From assembly GCF_023667495.1 (NCBI RefSeq), contig NZ_JAMOZL010000011.1:248001-312000 (forward strand): DNA of 64,000 bases, written 5' to 3'. The stretch comes from Dyadobacter sp. MSC1_007 (GTDB lineage: Bacteria > Bacteroidota > Bacteroidia > Cytophagales > Spirosomataceae). The notes below the pieces were generated by a model that was not told where the DNA came from, did not search any database, and worked only from the letters and a program-made list of their open reading frames with translations. Made by a program: the position numbers and the translations under genes. Shown piece by piece: positions 7,989 to 16,818 of this stretch (its first letter is position 1; each line of letters starts with the position of its first letter).

Positions 7989-10900
7989 TTATTGCCAAAG
8001 TAGCAGCTTTCGCGTGACAATTCCATTGCCGGTATCAATGCGCACCACCAATACTCCGGCTGCTACGTGGGACAGATCGAAACTTTTCTGTGTTGAAACA
8101 GCTACTACCCTGCCCGACAGATCAAAAACCGTTATCTGTTTAATCGCCTCTTCTGTTTCGATGTGACCCTGGCGGGCGATGTCTGCCCAGACGATGATCT
8201 GCGCATTGGAGGTCAGCCATCTGACGGCCCTGATGCGAGAGTGTTCCGTTTTGCCATCAATGTCTGTTTGTCTCAGGCGGTAATAGTTCATGCCTGGCAT
8301 CGGGTTATTATCCTCGAAGCGGTATTCCTTAGTGGTCACCGCGGTCCCGTTTCCTTTTACGAAACCGATGTCCTGCCAATCGGCCGCATTTGCACTACGC
8401 TCGATGTAGAACCCGGCATTGTCCGTTTCCGACGCTGTACGCCATTGCAGCTCAACGACAGGACCTGCCGCGGCCGCATTGAACTCAACCAGGTTAACAG
8501 GCAAAGTGGAGTCATAAACCATCCTGATAGTTCCCGGCCCATATTCCATCCGCCAGCGTGTAGCCCCGGTTACCGTACTGAACTGGCCGGTGACAGCAGT
8601 CGCATTCAGTATAATGACTTCATCGCCGTCCACAGGTGCATAGTTGACAGCCACTTTCAATGTGCCTCCCAATGTCGCCGTTCCCAACACTTCTATCTGA
8701 TCGTAATTCACACCGGCTGCGCCAGGGCCATTGATCTCGATTTCCATGACGCTATTACTGAAATCCTTGCTTTCATTGAAGGTCAGTTTGCCGGGAGAAT
8801 AGCCTGGCGACAGCGTACCTCCTGCATTCGTGAACCCGGCTGCCGCGATTTGTCCGGCAGCTTTAAAAATACCTTTTTCATTATTACTGAAACTGCCCGC
8901 TCCCTGACGGGTTAGCAGCGCTGTCGTCGCTTCAATGCCACCAATCGTGACGGTACCTGCATTGGCAAAAGTATTATCTTCAACAAAAATCCCCTCAGTC
9001 GCGCGATCAATCGTGATGTTTCCCCCCTCATTGTTTGCAAAAGCGGCCTGATTGCGGATGCCAAACGTTCCGGCACTGGCTTTGGAGCCGATGACAATGT
9101 CTGCCTCATTGGTGAAGGTGCCGTTGAAATTACGAAGTCCGGCGGCGGTACTACGGTCGATGTGAATGATGCCTTGCCCGGCATTCGCAAATGTAGCCTC
9201 GTTGAATATGCCATGAACACCTACCTGCTCAGAGCCACCGATCGTGATGACCGCATTGTTAGTGAATGTGCCCGCAGATTCGTACAATCCGGTGTCGGTA
9301 GCGCGATCTATCCGGATGCTGCCGCCCGCATTGTTGTTGAATGCGGCACGGTTTACCAGGCCATAGCGGCCCACACTTGTCACGCCTCCTATGGTGATTT
9401 CGGCCGCATTTGTGAACGTCCCGGCGGGAGTTGACAAGGCAATGTCCGTCGTATTATCGATCCGGATATCTCCGCCTGTGTTGTTATTAAATATAGCATG
9501 TGTCTCTATACCCACTTCCCCTGCGGCGGCAATCGAACCGATCGTAATATCGCCTGCATTCGTGAAACTGGCCTGGTTTTGTAGCGCGCTTCGGCTGGAA
9601 CGGTCTATCTGGATCTTACCACCATTCAGATTATTGAAAGCGGCTTTGTTAAGAATTCCATTTGAACCCAAGGCACTGCTTGCACCTAACACGAAAGAAC
9701 CGGCATTGGATACCGTCCCCGTGACGATTGCAACGCCATTGACAGTACTTTGGTCAATATGGATCGCAGCGCCTGCATTGTTTTCGATATTGCCCCGATT
9801 GTCAATTCCAGCTTTACCGACCGATGATGTCGAACCAATGAATAAATCGGCATGATTGACCAGCTTTCCCCAGTTTTCAAATGCCACTTCGTTCGATCCG
9901 TCGATCCGGATTTCACCACGGCCACCACTTGCACCCAGGTTATTGTTGATCACACCGCCGTTGTTAAACAAGCCATAATTCCCTTGTAACTCCACCGATC
10001 CAATCACGATGCTGCCTGCATTATTCAAGGTTCCTGCGACTTCCACGCCCAAAGTCCGGTTATGATCGGCTTTTAGAAGACCGCCAGCGTTGTTGTTGAA
10101 TGTTGCACTTTTGTCGATGAGCAGACTGGTCTTTCCTCCCGCAGCATTTGTCCCGACTATAATATCTCCGAAATTCTCAAAAACATCTTTGTTTTGATAG
10201 ATTCCGAGCCCTTGTGATGCGTCGCTTCTGTCAATATGGATGGTTCCGGTGGCTGCATTAGTGAAGGGTGCTTCCGTTGTGATGCCAAACCGGCCTACAG
10301 TGCCCAGTGCGCCTATCACGATCTGCGCTTCATTGTTGAAGTTCCCTTCAAGATGATGAATTGCAGTCGTCAATGTGAGATCGACACGAAGTTCTGCCGC
10401 GCCTGTGTTATTGAATGTACCATTATTTTGAAAGCCAGTCCTTCCTGCGCCCACCATTGCACCGATGATGATTTTCCCATGATTTTGAAGGGTACCGGAG
10501 GCATTATGCAGCCCGAAATTTGACACCCTGTAAATTTGAATGCTCCCGTTGGCATTATTGGTAAAATTGCCCCAGGTCACCAGGCCATTCAGTCCGGTAG
10601 TTGCGGAACCCCCAATAGTAATGTTGGCGCTATTAATGAATTTACCAGACGCGTGGTAAAGGCCATTCTCGCTCGTTTGGTCAATGCTGATATTGCCCGT
10701 ACCGATATTGTTGAAGTCGGCCAGGTTTTCAATTCCGTTCGCCCCAGTAGCAGCATTGTTACCTATCGTTATCGCCCCTTCATTGTTAAAAGTCGCATAA
10801 ACAGACTTCGGACCATCCGCATTGTTCATCAATGCCCTCAGCGTAGAGCGATCGATTTTAATGACCCCGCCGATGTTGTTGGTGAATGCCGCGTCGTTCC

Positions 10901-13900
10901 AGATTCCATGGTTACCTATATTGTCAGAAGCTCCGATGGTAATCGCGGCTCCATTGTTGAAACTTCCGGCAGCATTATAAATGCCGGTATCTTCCGAGCG
11001 GTCAACCTGGATGCTTCCGCCGGATTTATTAATCATATTACCCTGATTAACAATCCCATAAGTCCCTACCCCGCTCGACGAACCGATGGAGATAGTTCCG
11101 CTGTTATTCACGGCTCCCAGAATATTGAGTCCAGCTGTAAAATTGAATGGCTCGGCGCCTGATTGCAACGATGCGTAGGATGCAAATCCATTGATCGTCA
11201 GCGTTGCTTCGGCATTAATTGTAAGCGAAGCCCCGCCCTGCACGAATACAGATTTTGCCAAGCCAGCTGTTTGCGTCCGGACGACGGGATCATTAACGAC
11301 ATCAGGGATAGCCACATCATCGGATGTCGTCGGAACGGTTCCATCCTGCCAGTTCCCTGCCAGGTTCCAGTCGTCCGAAATAGCACCCGTCCAGGTATCC
11401 ATAGCGGTTGTAAACTCGGTAAGCACAACGGGGTTATTTGCATAAGTGCTTTCGCAAGCCGGGAGCGCGGTAATCCTTGCTTTGAGACGATAATTGCCAG
11501 CTGACAGATTAGCGAATGTCGCGTTGCCAGACCAGTTGCCGCCATTATCTACGCTATATTCAACGGGTTCCGAAGCGGTGACGTTGACCACGATCGTCCC
11601 CGTGCTGACAGGATAAGCGGGCTGTGTTACAGTGGGTGCAGTGAAAACAGGGGGGATACAGCATTTTGTTATGGTTAACTGCCAGGGAACGGTTCTGACG
11701 CAGCTGTTAGCCACGTCTTCAATTCTAATAAACAATCCATGAAGGCCTTCCCCCAGGGTGGCGTCCGGTGTAAATGTATCGGCGCCTGCGTTGTAGGTAC
11801 CTGCACTGACCAAACCGGACGCGTCCTTAAAAACACCAGCGATCGTAAAAGCTGCCGCCCCGTTTAAGTTGAAGGCCGGACTTAATGTTTCACACGATGC
11901 TACCGAGCCTGGCACGACGACGATTTCATTGTTAGTTACGGCCGGAATGGAGCTTCCCAGTGGATACACGATGATCCCATTGTTGGTGAAGGTGCCGGTG
12001 TTGATATGTGCAGATGCCGTTGTGACGGTCATCAGCCCATTGTTTTCAAAAGCCGAAGTGTTATTTAGTGGTTTTGATATTGAAAGTTCTGCGCATGAAG
12101 TATTTACAAATGTTCCGGCATTTGACAGAGCATAAGTCGCCGAGCCGGCCGCATCCAGCAATGTAAGCTGCCCGTTGTTTTGAATTGTGCCAGCATTGTA
12201 AAGTGCCGTTTCAGAGCCAGCGACCATTTTCGAGCTCCTTACGGTAAGACTACCAAGGGCATCGATCGTCAGCGTCGCGCCGCTTTGGACCTCCAAGGTT
12301 TTAACCCTCGCAGCATAGCCGGCAGGGATCATCGGCTGATTAGCAGTGGCCGGGATCACGATGTCATTGATTTCCTGAGGGACGGCAGCTGGCGACCAGT
12401 TACAGCGATCCTGCCAGTCGGTTCCCGCAGCGCCGGTCCAAACGATCTGACCGCTTGTTGTCTGCCCAGGGCAGCCGTCAGCTCCGTCTCCCGCTACTCC
12501 GAAAGTGTAGGGGTTTTTATAAGAATCGTTGCTTGCGACACTCACGATTGCCTCTTTGTGACCTGTCGAACTTGGATCAAAAGTGATTTGAAAAGTAGTA
12601 TTTCCGCCTGGCGGCACCGTTGTGGCCGGCTGAGCGGTAACCGTAAAATCGCCCGACCCTGTGAGACTTACTGCGGGAGTACCTGTCAGATTGAGCGCGG
12701 CAGGCCCCACATTCTCAATGGTATAGGTGCGCACTGACGTGCCTTCGCTGGGGTATAACAGGCCGAACGAGGTGTCGTCTGCTGGATCGGCAATAAGATC
12801 TCCGTTTTTAATAATGACATCTTTGCCTTTGATATTGATAGCCGGGGCAGCCGCCGGAAGTCGAAACGGCACTATGTAACTGCAAGTGCCCGAATTCAGC
12901 GTTACTTTGGCATATAGTGTCAGAACTGTGTTGTTAATTACCTCCGGTACGAAAGTGTTCGGCGCGGTAAAAGTTCCGGCGGATTGCGTCGCCTCCTGAT
13001 CCTTGAAAATACCGTCTACCGTCCCCGAAAATGAGCTGCCGTACCGAAAAATTGGCAATACCTCATTTTGAACGAAAACCGAATTATTAAAAACGTTTAC
13101 CTCGTAGCTGTTGTCCCCGACATTCAGGACCCCATTATTGGTCACCGTCCCACCGTTGACAAGCGAATTCGTGATCAGTAGCAATCCATCATTTTCAACC
13201 CGATATGGAAATACGATCAGGAAGTTGCCGCGAGGCAATCGGAGCGTTGCGCAGGCTGTGTTGGTGATCTCTCCCTGATTGTAGACAGCATTAGCGCCAA
13301 CAGCCGCGTTTTCGCCGATGGTAATATTTCCTGCATTATTAAAATAGTAGGCGTTGTAAAGGCCCGCTTCTGTCGTCCGGTCAATTCTGATTTCCGCCCC
13401 GGCATTGCTGTCGAAATTGGAACGGTTATCGATTCCATAGGTTCCCACGGACGCTTCTCCACCGATGGCTATAACCCCGTTATTGGTAAACAGGCCGTCG
13501 GGGCCTCGTTCGTTGGCGATCGCACTGCCGGAAGACCGGTCTATGCTTACCGACCCGGAATTGAAGAACTCGGCAATGTTCCAGATCCCAAAGCTGCCTA
13601 TGTTTGATTTTTTTCCCAAAATGAGGTTTCCTGAGTTTGTAAACGCACCGGAAGCATTATGGAGCGCGGTTTGCGTGGTATAATCGATTTGAATGGTCCC
13701 TCCATTGTTTGAAAATAGTTCCAGGTTAAAAATGCCATAAGACCCGACGGTTTCTGTCGTTCCAATGATCACATTACCACTGTTCTTGACCACGCCTTCA
13801 TTGTAAAACGCGGCAGTCAGATTAAAAGGGGTAGTATATGGCGCTGAGCCGCTGATCGTAAGGCTCCCGTCTATATCAATATTCAAAGATGAGCCCTCCT

Positions 13901-15236
13901 GAACATGAACCGCATAAGCCACCGCTTGTGTAGCGGCGGAAATGCGAGGGGCATTGCCGAAAATGTTGGGAATAATCACCGTGTAATCCGCCGTCGGCAC
14001 ACCGTTGGACCAGTTACCGGCTTCGTTCCAGGCCCCGCTTATCGCACCGGTCCAGGTGGTTTGGTTTGCCGTTTCAGGTGGCAATACAACGTAGGTAAAT
14101 GGCACAAGAAATTCACAATTACCTACTGCAATGGCTACTTTGGCATAAAGTGTATTTGCACCGACAGGTAGGGATGCGTCGGGAACAAAATTATTTGGAG
14201 AAGAGAACACACCCGCCGACAGTGCGCCGTCGCTGTCCTTGTAAATGCCTTTCACGCTTCCTGATGCTCCTACGCCGTAAATAAAAATTGGTGTGGGCGC
14301 GTTCTTGACAATGACGTGATTGTTATCTACCGATCCGGTCAAATCACTGTATTTCAGAACACCACCATTTGTGAAGCTACCGCTGTTTGTCAGCCTATTA
14401 CTGATCTGAATTAATCCGGCATTGATCACATTTTTAGCGCTCTCATTCACAAAACCCCCTCTCAGCACAAGCAGCTTTCCGCACGCATCGACGTTCAGGG
14501 TAGCTCGGTTTTCGACTCCGTTCGACCCCACCTCGGCGTTTGCCCCGATCGTAATTACCCCGCTGGTGTGAAAGCTATTGGTATTGGTTACCAATCCTCT
14601 CAGGGACGAACGGTCGATACGAATGTCGCCGTCTGCATTGTTGAGAAACGCCCCGTCGTTCCAGATACCATGATACCCCACAGTTTCGCTGTTGCCAATG
14701 ATAAGATCTCCGCTATTGGCAAAGCTTCCGGAGACGACATACAAACCCGTGTCGGTTGTGCGGTCGATATGGATCACACCGGTTGAGCTGTTGGTAAAAG
14801 TACCCTGAGTGGCTATACCATAAGCACCGACTCCCGCTACCGACCCGATGGTTAGTGTGCCATTGTTGATGACGGTTCCAAGGTTGTTAAGTGTGGCCGT
14901 GGTATTGAACGGAGTAGTATATACATCGGAGCCGTTGATCGTCAGATTTCCAGCCGCTTGTATGGTTAACGCCCCTCCTGCTTCCACAAGTACCGAATTG
15001 GCCAGGGCTACTCCGGAAATGACGGGATCATTGGCCGCGTCAGGAATCGTTACCTTTGCGTTGGCGTCCGGCACACCCGCCGACCAGTTTGCTGGCTTGC
15101 CCCAATCCGAATCCACATTGCCATTCCAGATTGTTTGTGCCCATGCGCCTTCCGCGGATAATAGCAGCAACGGCGCCAGCAACAGTCGCATTACTGCTTT
15201 TGATATGAATTTAGAAGCAAGTACAGTTTGTTTCAT
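7989..15236 (-). CDS. Giant secreted repeat protein with T9SS sorting tail (2,415 aa)
   Basis: Layout: signal peptide (1-33, cut after AWA); four tryptophan-rich lead modules of the form W-x-G-x(4)-W-x(3)-x-N-W-x(3)-VP (near residues 36, 391, 932 and 1279); three blocks of ~50-residue beta-rich repeats (3, 4 and 15 units by hand count); a choice-of-anchor-D-like Ig domain (about 800-915) between blocks two and three; and a second Ig-like domain (about 1190-1260). Each repeat follows F-x-N-x-G-x-I-x-IDR ... G-x-FTN-x-ITIG ... VG-x-GI-x-N. After the last repeat comes an autotransporter-like passenger end with LSPGYSPG (about 2140). The end of the chain is a T9SS type A module (about 2243-2415). 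The repeats predict a long parallel beta-helix, so a surface adhesin or sheath-like fibre is inferred. It has no catalytic motif. A shorter paralogue lies at 22195. Confidence 0.88.
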   Translation of the reverse strand: MKQTVLASKFISKAVMRLLLAPLLLLSAEGAWAQTIWNGNVDSDWGKPANWSAGVPDANAKVTIPDAANDPVISGVALANSVLVEAGGALTIQAAGNLTINGSDVYTTPFNTTATLNNLGTVINNGTLTIGSVAGVGAYGIATQGTFTNSSTGVIHIDRTTDTGLYVVSGSFANSGDLIIGNSETVGYHGIWNDGAFLNNADGDIRIDRSSLRGLVTNTNSFHTSGVITIGANAEVGSNGVENRATLNVDACGKLLVLRGGFVNESAKNVINAGLIQISNRLTNSGSFTNGGVLKYSDLTGSVDNNHVIVKNAPTPIFIYGVGASGSVKGIYKDSDGALSAGVFSSPNNFVPDASLPVGANTLYAKVAIAVGNCEFLVPFTYVVLPPETANQTTWTGAISGAWNEAGNWSNGVPTADYTVIIPNIFGNAPRISAATQAVAYAVHVQEGSSLNIDIDGSLTISGSAPYTTPFNLTAAFYNEGVVKNSGNVIIGTTETVGSYGIFNLELFSNNGGTIQIDYTTQTALHNASGAFTNSGNLILGKKSNIGSFGIWNIAEFFNSGSVSIDRSSGSAIANERGPDGLFTNNGVIAIGGEASVGTYGIDNRSNFDSNAGAEIRIDRTTEAGLYNAYYFNNAGNITIGENAAVGANAVYNQGEITNTACATLRLPRGNFLIVFPYRVENDGLLLITNSLVNGGTVTNNGVLNVGDNSYEVNVFNNSVFVQNEVLPIFRYGSSFSGTVDGIFKDQEATQSAGTFTAPNTFVPEVINNTVLTLYAKVTLNSGTCSYIVPFRLPAAAPAINIKGKDVIIKNGDLIADPADDTSFGLLYPSEGTSVRTYTIENVGPAALNLTGTPAVSLTGSGDFTVTAQPATTVPPGGNTTFQITFDPSSTGHKEAIVSVASNDSYKNPYTFGVAGDGADGCPGQTTSGQIVWTGAAGTDWQDRCNWSPAAVPQEINDIVIPATANQPMIPAGYAARVKTLEVQSGATLTIDALGSLTVRSSKMVAGSETALYNAGTIQNNGQLTLLDAAGSATYALSNAGTFVNTSCAELSISKPLNNTSAFENNGLMTVTTASAHINTGTFTNNGIIVYPLGSSIPAVTNNEIVVVPGSVASCETLSPAFNLNGAAAFTIAGVFKDASGLVSAGTYNAGADTFTPDATLGEGLHGLFIRIEDVANSCVRTVPWQLTITKCCIPPVFTAPTVTQPAYPVSTGTIVVNVTASEPVEYSVDNGGNWSGNATFANLSAGNYRLKARITALPACESTYANNPVVLTEFTTAMDTWTGAISDDWNLAGNWQDGTVPTTSDDVAIPDVVNDPVVRTQTAGLAKSVFVQGGASLTINAEATLTINGFASYASLQSGAEPFNFTAGLNILGAVNNSGTISIGSSSGVGTYGIVNQGNMINKSGGSIQVDRSEDTGIYNAAGSFNNGAAITIGASDNIGNHGIWNDAAFTNNIGGVIKIDRSTLRALMNNADGPKSVYATFNNEGAITIGNNAATGANGIENLADFNNIGTGNISIDQTSENGLYHASGKFINSANITIGGSATTGLNGLVTWGNFTNNANGSIQIYRVSNFGLHNASGTLQNHGKIIIGAMVGAGRTGFQNNGTFNNTGAAELRVDLTLTTAIHHLEGNFNNEAQIVIGALGTVGRFGITTEAPFTNAATGTIHIDRSDASQGLGIYQNKDVFENFGDIIVGTNAAGGKTSLLIDKSATFNNNAGGLLKADHNRTLGVEVAGTLNNAGSIVIGSVELQGNYGLFNNGGVINNNLGASGGRGEIRIDGSNEVAFENWGKLVNHADLFIGSTSSVGKAGIDNRGNIENNAGAAIHIDQSTVNGVAIVTGTVSNAGSFVLGASSALGSNGILNKAAFNNLNGGKIQIDRSSRSALQNQASFTNAGDITIGSIAAAGEVGIETHAIFNNNTGGDIRIDNTTDIALSTPAGTFTNAAEITIGGVTSVGRYGLVNRAAFNNNAGGSIRIDRATDTGLYESAGTFTNNAVITIGGSEQVGVHGIFNEATFANAGQGIIHIDRSTAAGLRNFNGTFTNEADIVIGSKASAGTFGIRNQAAFANNEGGNITIDRATEGIFVEDNTFANAGTVTIGGIEATTALLTRQGAGSFSNNEKGIFKAAGQIAAAGFTNAGGTLSPGYSPGKLTFNESKDFSNSVMEIEINGPGAAGVNYDQIEVLGTATLGGTLKVAVNYAPVDGDEVIILNATAVTGQFSTVTGATRWRMEYGPGTIRMVYDSTLPVNLVEFNAAAAGPVVELQWRTASETDNAGFYIERSANAADWQDIGFVKGNGTAVTTKEYRFEDNNPMPGMNYYRLRQTDIDGKTEHSRIRAVRWLTSNAQIIVWADIARQGHIETEEAIKQITVFDLSGRVVAVSTQKSFDLSHVAAGVLVVRIDTGNGIVTRKLLLWQ

Positions 15237-15263
15237 TTTCGTTGAATTTTTTACAGGAAGAAA

Positions 15264-15285
15264 CCAGGCCCGTTTCCGGACCTGG
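15264..15285 (-). other. Stem-loop in leader of the giant repeat-protein gene
   Basis: CCAGGCCCG pairs with CGGACCTGG around a 4-base loop with one mismatch. It sits about 28 bases before the start codon of the giant gene and about 65 bases after the stop of the upstream small gene. Read on the minus strand it is followed by TTTCTT, so it may be a weak terminator for the upstream gene or a structured 5' leader. Confidence 0.4.
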
Positions 15286-15349
15286 CGTTTGTTTCCGCCC
15301 TTTCAGGCTGGATTTGATCATTCCAAACGTTGAGTATATGCTTAGGAGG

Positions 15350-15619
15350 TCATTCCGTGGCGTACTGTGCCACATCCTCGACTCGGAACTTGTTCAGCTC
15401 GACAATGTGTGCCTGAGGCCGCATGAGCGGTGGAATGGATTGGAGAACTTGCTCTTTGCTGTCAAAATCGTAGATAAACCACATTTTGTGCACACCATCC
15501 TTGCATCCCCAGTGCGCCTGGGAAATGATGTGTGAACCTGAGCTCAGAAACACATTGATGACGTGCATACAATCCGACACTTTCTCGGAATGAGGGATTT
15601 CAACCAGGTAGGTAGGCAT
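15350..15619 (-). CDS. Small conserved protein, ferredoxin-like fold suspected
   Basis: An 89-residue protein starting MPTYLVEIPHSEKV. It has alternating beta and alpha segments (HVINVFLSSGSHI, KMWFIYDFDSKEQVLQSIP, AHIVELNKF) reminiscent of small dimeric alpha/beta-barrel proteins such as the DUF3303/DUF4242 type. The WGCKDGVHKMW segment is the most distinctive part. ATG 15619 is preferred over the in-frame ATG at 15649, since the strand MPTYLVEIP is the natural domain start. The function is unknown. It lies upstream of the giant repeat-protein gene on the same strand. Confidence 0.6.
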   Translation of the reverse strand: MPTYLVEIPHSEKVSDCMHVINVFLSSGSHIISQAHWGCKDGVHKMWFIYDFDSKEQVLQSIPPLMRPQAHIVELNKFRVEDVAQYATE

Positions 15620-15688
15620 GATTAAAGGTTTTAGCGGTTTGCGATTCATTATCTCCCATCAGGACCGGATCGATTACGCAGAGAGCTA

Positions 15689-15886
15689 TCAAAGCAGTAT
15701 GTACCGCTTTTTGCAGGTTTCGCATGCATAGTCTTCGGGTCTGACGGTGCCAAGGGAAATTGACCTGGCAAGCTTGCTGATGACAGATTTCTTTTCAGAA
15801 ACAACCAGGTTTCCTCCGCATACCGTGCAGCGGATTCCCAGAATGGTTCTTTTTACAATTATTTTATCCAGATCGATCAGTGCCAT
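15689..15886 (-). CDS. Small zinc-ribbon-like protein
   Basis: A 65-residue protein with two cysteine pairs, CTVCGGN at about residues 20-26 and CETCKKR at about 55-61, spaced as in a four-cysteine zinc ribbon. The N-terminal part is basic and hydrophobic (KIIVKRTILGIR). No family is recognised. The cysteine pattern and the open start MALIDLDK support a real gene; metal binding is an inference. It is upstream of and on the same strand as the 89-residue gene, 69 bases apart. Confidence 0.55.
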   Translation of the reverse strand: MALIDLDKIIVKRTILGIRCTVCGGNLVVSEKKSVISKLARSISLGTVRPEDYACETCKKRYILL

Positions 15887-16278
15887 AGCTTCCCCAAAGG
15901 TGGCTTTGGGTAGCTATAAGGTCAAAAAAATGGGACGAACGTGTCTGTTCCGGGACGAAATGCCGGAAGTTTGTGAAGGTAGCTTTCCGGGATTGCGGGT
16001 TCCGAAACCCAGGTCATTACAAATAGCCAAAATTTTATATTGAAAATTTGTAACTTTTAAAGCGTTCATTTTCAAATAAAAATGTTCAGAACCGAACATT
16101 GCAAAAGATCGGCAGAAAAAGCCTAAAATATCTCTAAAATTATACAATTAACTAATAATCAAATAGTTATATTTAACATTGACAGATCAGCATTAAGGAC
16201 ATCCCGACATGGCACATCCTTTTTTTATAAAGAGACAGCTGTGCATTTGTACAGATACATCTTTAAATAAACATAGCC
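15887..16278. other. Intergenic region, no gene supported
   Basis: 392 bases of mostly A/T-rich DNA between the divergent zinc-ribbon gene and the secreted-protein gene. Short frames exist on both strands but lack any recognisable domain, signal or composition. It presumably holds the divergent promoters. No clear TTG/TAnnTTTG pair was found. Confidence 0.5.
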
Positions 16279-16677
16279 ATGAAAATCTCCATTGTTTCAA
16301 ACCTGATCTGCGCCGTAGCGCTCTCTTTGTCTCTTACCTCATTTGCAACAGACAAAAAGAAAAACCACGAAGAAAAAGAAAACGCCAGCGCAGTAACTTT
16401 TGATGCAGCACTGTACAAAACCGGCGGTGTGAACAAAGTAACCCTTGCGGTCAATAAAAATCCCAACGAAAGGCTGCGTGTGATCTTGAAAGACAAGGGC
16501 GGCAAGCTCTATTATTCGGAAGTCTTCAATCAAAAAGACTCCAAATACCGCCGGGTATTTAACCTCGATGAACTGGGCGATGGTACTTATTACTTCGAGC
16601 TGTTTCACAACAAGAGCAAGCTGGTGAAAGAACTCAATATCGAAAGCACCAACGCCAAGATGATTTCGCTGCAATAA
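16279..16677 (+). CDS. Small secreted protein of unknown function
   Basis: A 132-residue protein with a clear signal peptide (MKISIVSNLICAVALSLSLT, cut near SFA-T at about 24), a short Lys/Glu-rich linker, then about 95 residues of beta-strand-rich sequence including ERLRVILKDKGGKLYYSEVF and LGDGTYYFELFH. The alternation is that of a small Ig- or T9SS-tail-like sandwich, in the style of DUF3244-type periplasmic proteins. Many Cytophagales genomes carry similar small proteins, but no function is known. It is followed by a strong terminator and is probably monocistronic. Confidence 0.7.
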   Translation: MKISIVSNLICAVALSLSLTSFATDKKKNHEEKENASAVTFDAALYKTGGVNKVTLAVNKNPNERLRVILKDKGGKLYYSEVFNQKDSKYRRVFNLDELGDGTYYFELFHNKSKLVKELNIESTNAKMISLQ

Positions 16678-16697
16678 CCTCCAAAAGAGAATAGCAT

Positions 16698-16730
16698 AAA
16701 AAAGGGTGTCGACAGGCACCCTTTTTTTTC
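16698..16730 (+). terminator. Rho-independent terminator
   Basis: The stem AAAAAAGGGTG / CACCCTTTTTT with an 8-base loop is followed by a run of eight T. It lies 20 bases after the stop of the small secreted-protein gene. Confidence 0.88.
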
Positions 16731-16818
16731 ACAAAAATTTACTAGCCTCAAAGTATAGCTACACAACAAGGAAAGTAGGTCCGATCTAATTCCTGTTTTA
16801 TAGGTTTACTCAAATCCT

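Noticed and set aside
8163..8915. Long plus-strand frames opposite the giant repeat gene
   Set aside because: Frames on the opposite strand follow from the composition of the repeat gene; the predicted peptides have no recognisable domain and differ between repeat copies.
8800..11250. Regularly spaced DNA repeats that could suggest a CRISPR or satellite array
   Set aside because: The ~150-base periodicity reflects ~50-residue protein repeats in an open frame; the DNA copies are diverged and there are no identical short repeats with unique spacers.
15914..16147. A 77-codon minus-strand frame in the region between the zinc-ribbon and secreted-protein genes
   Set aside because: It lies in A/T-rich DNA without domain, signal or conserved-looking sequence, and would occupy the likely promoter region.
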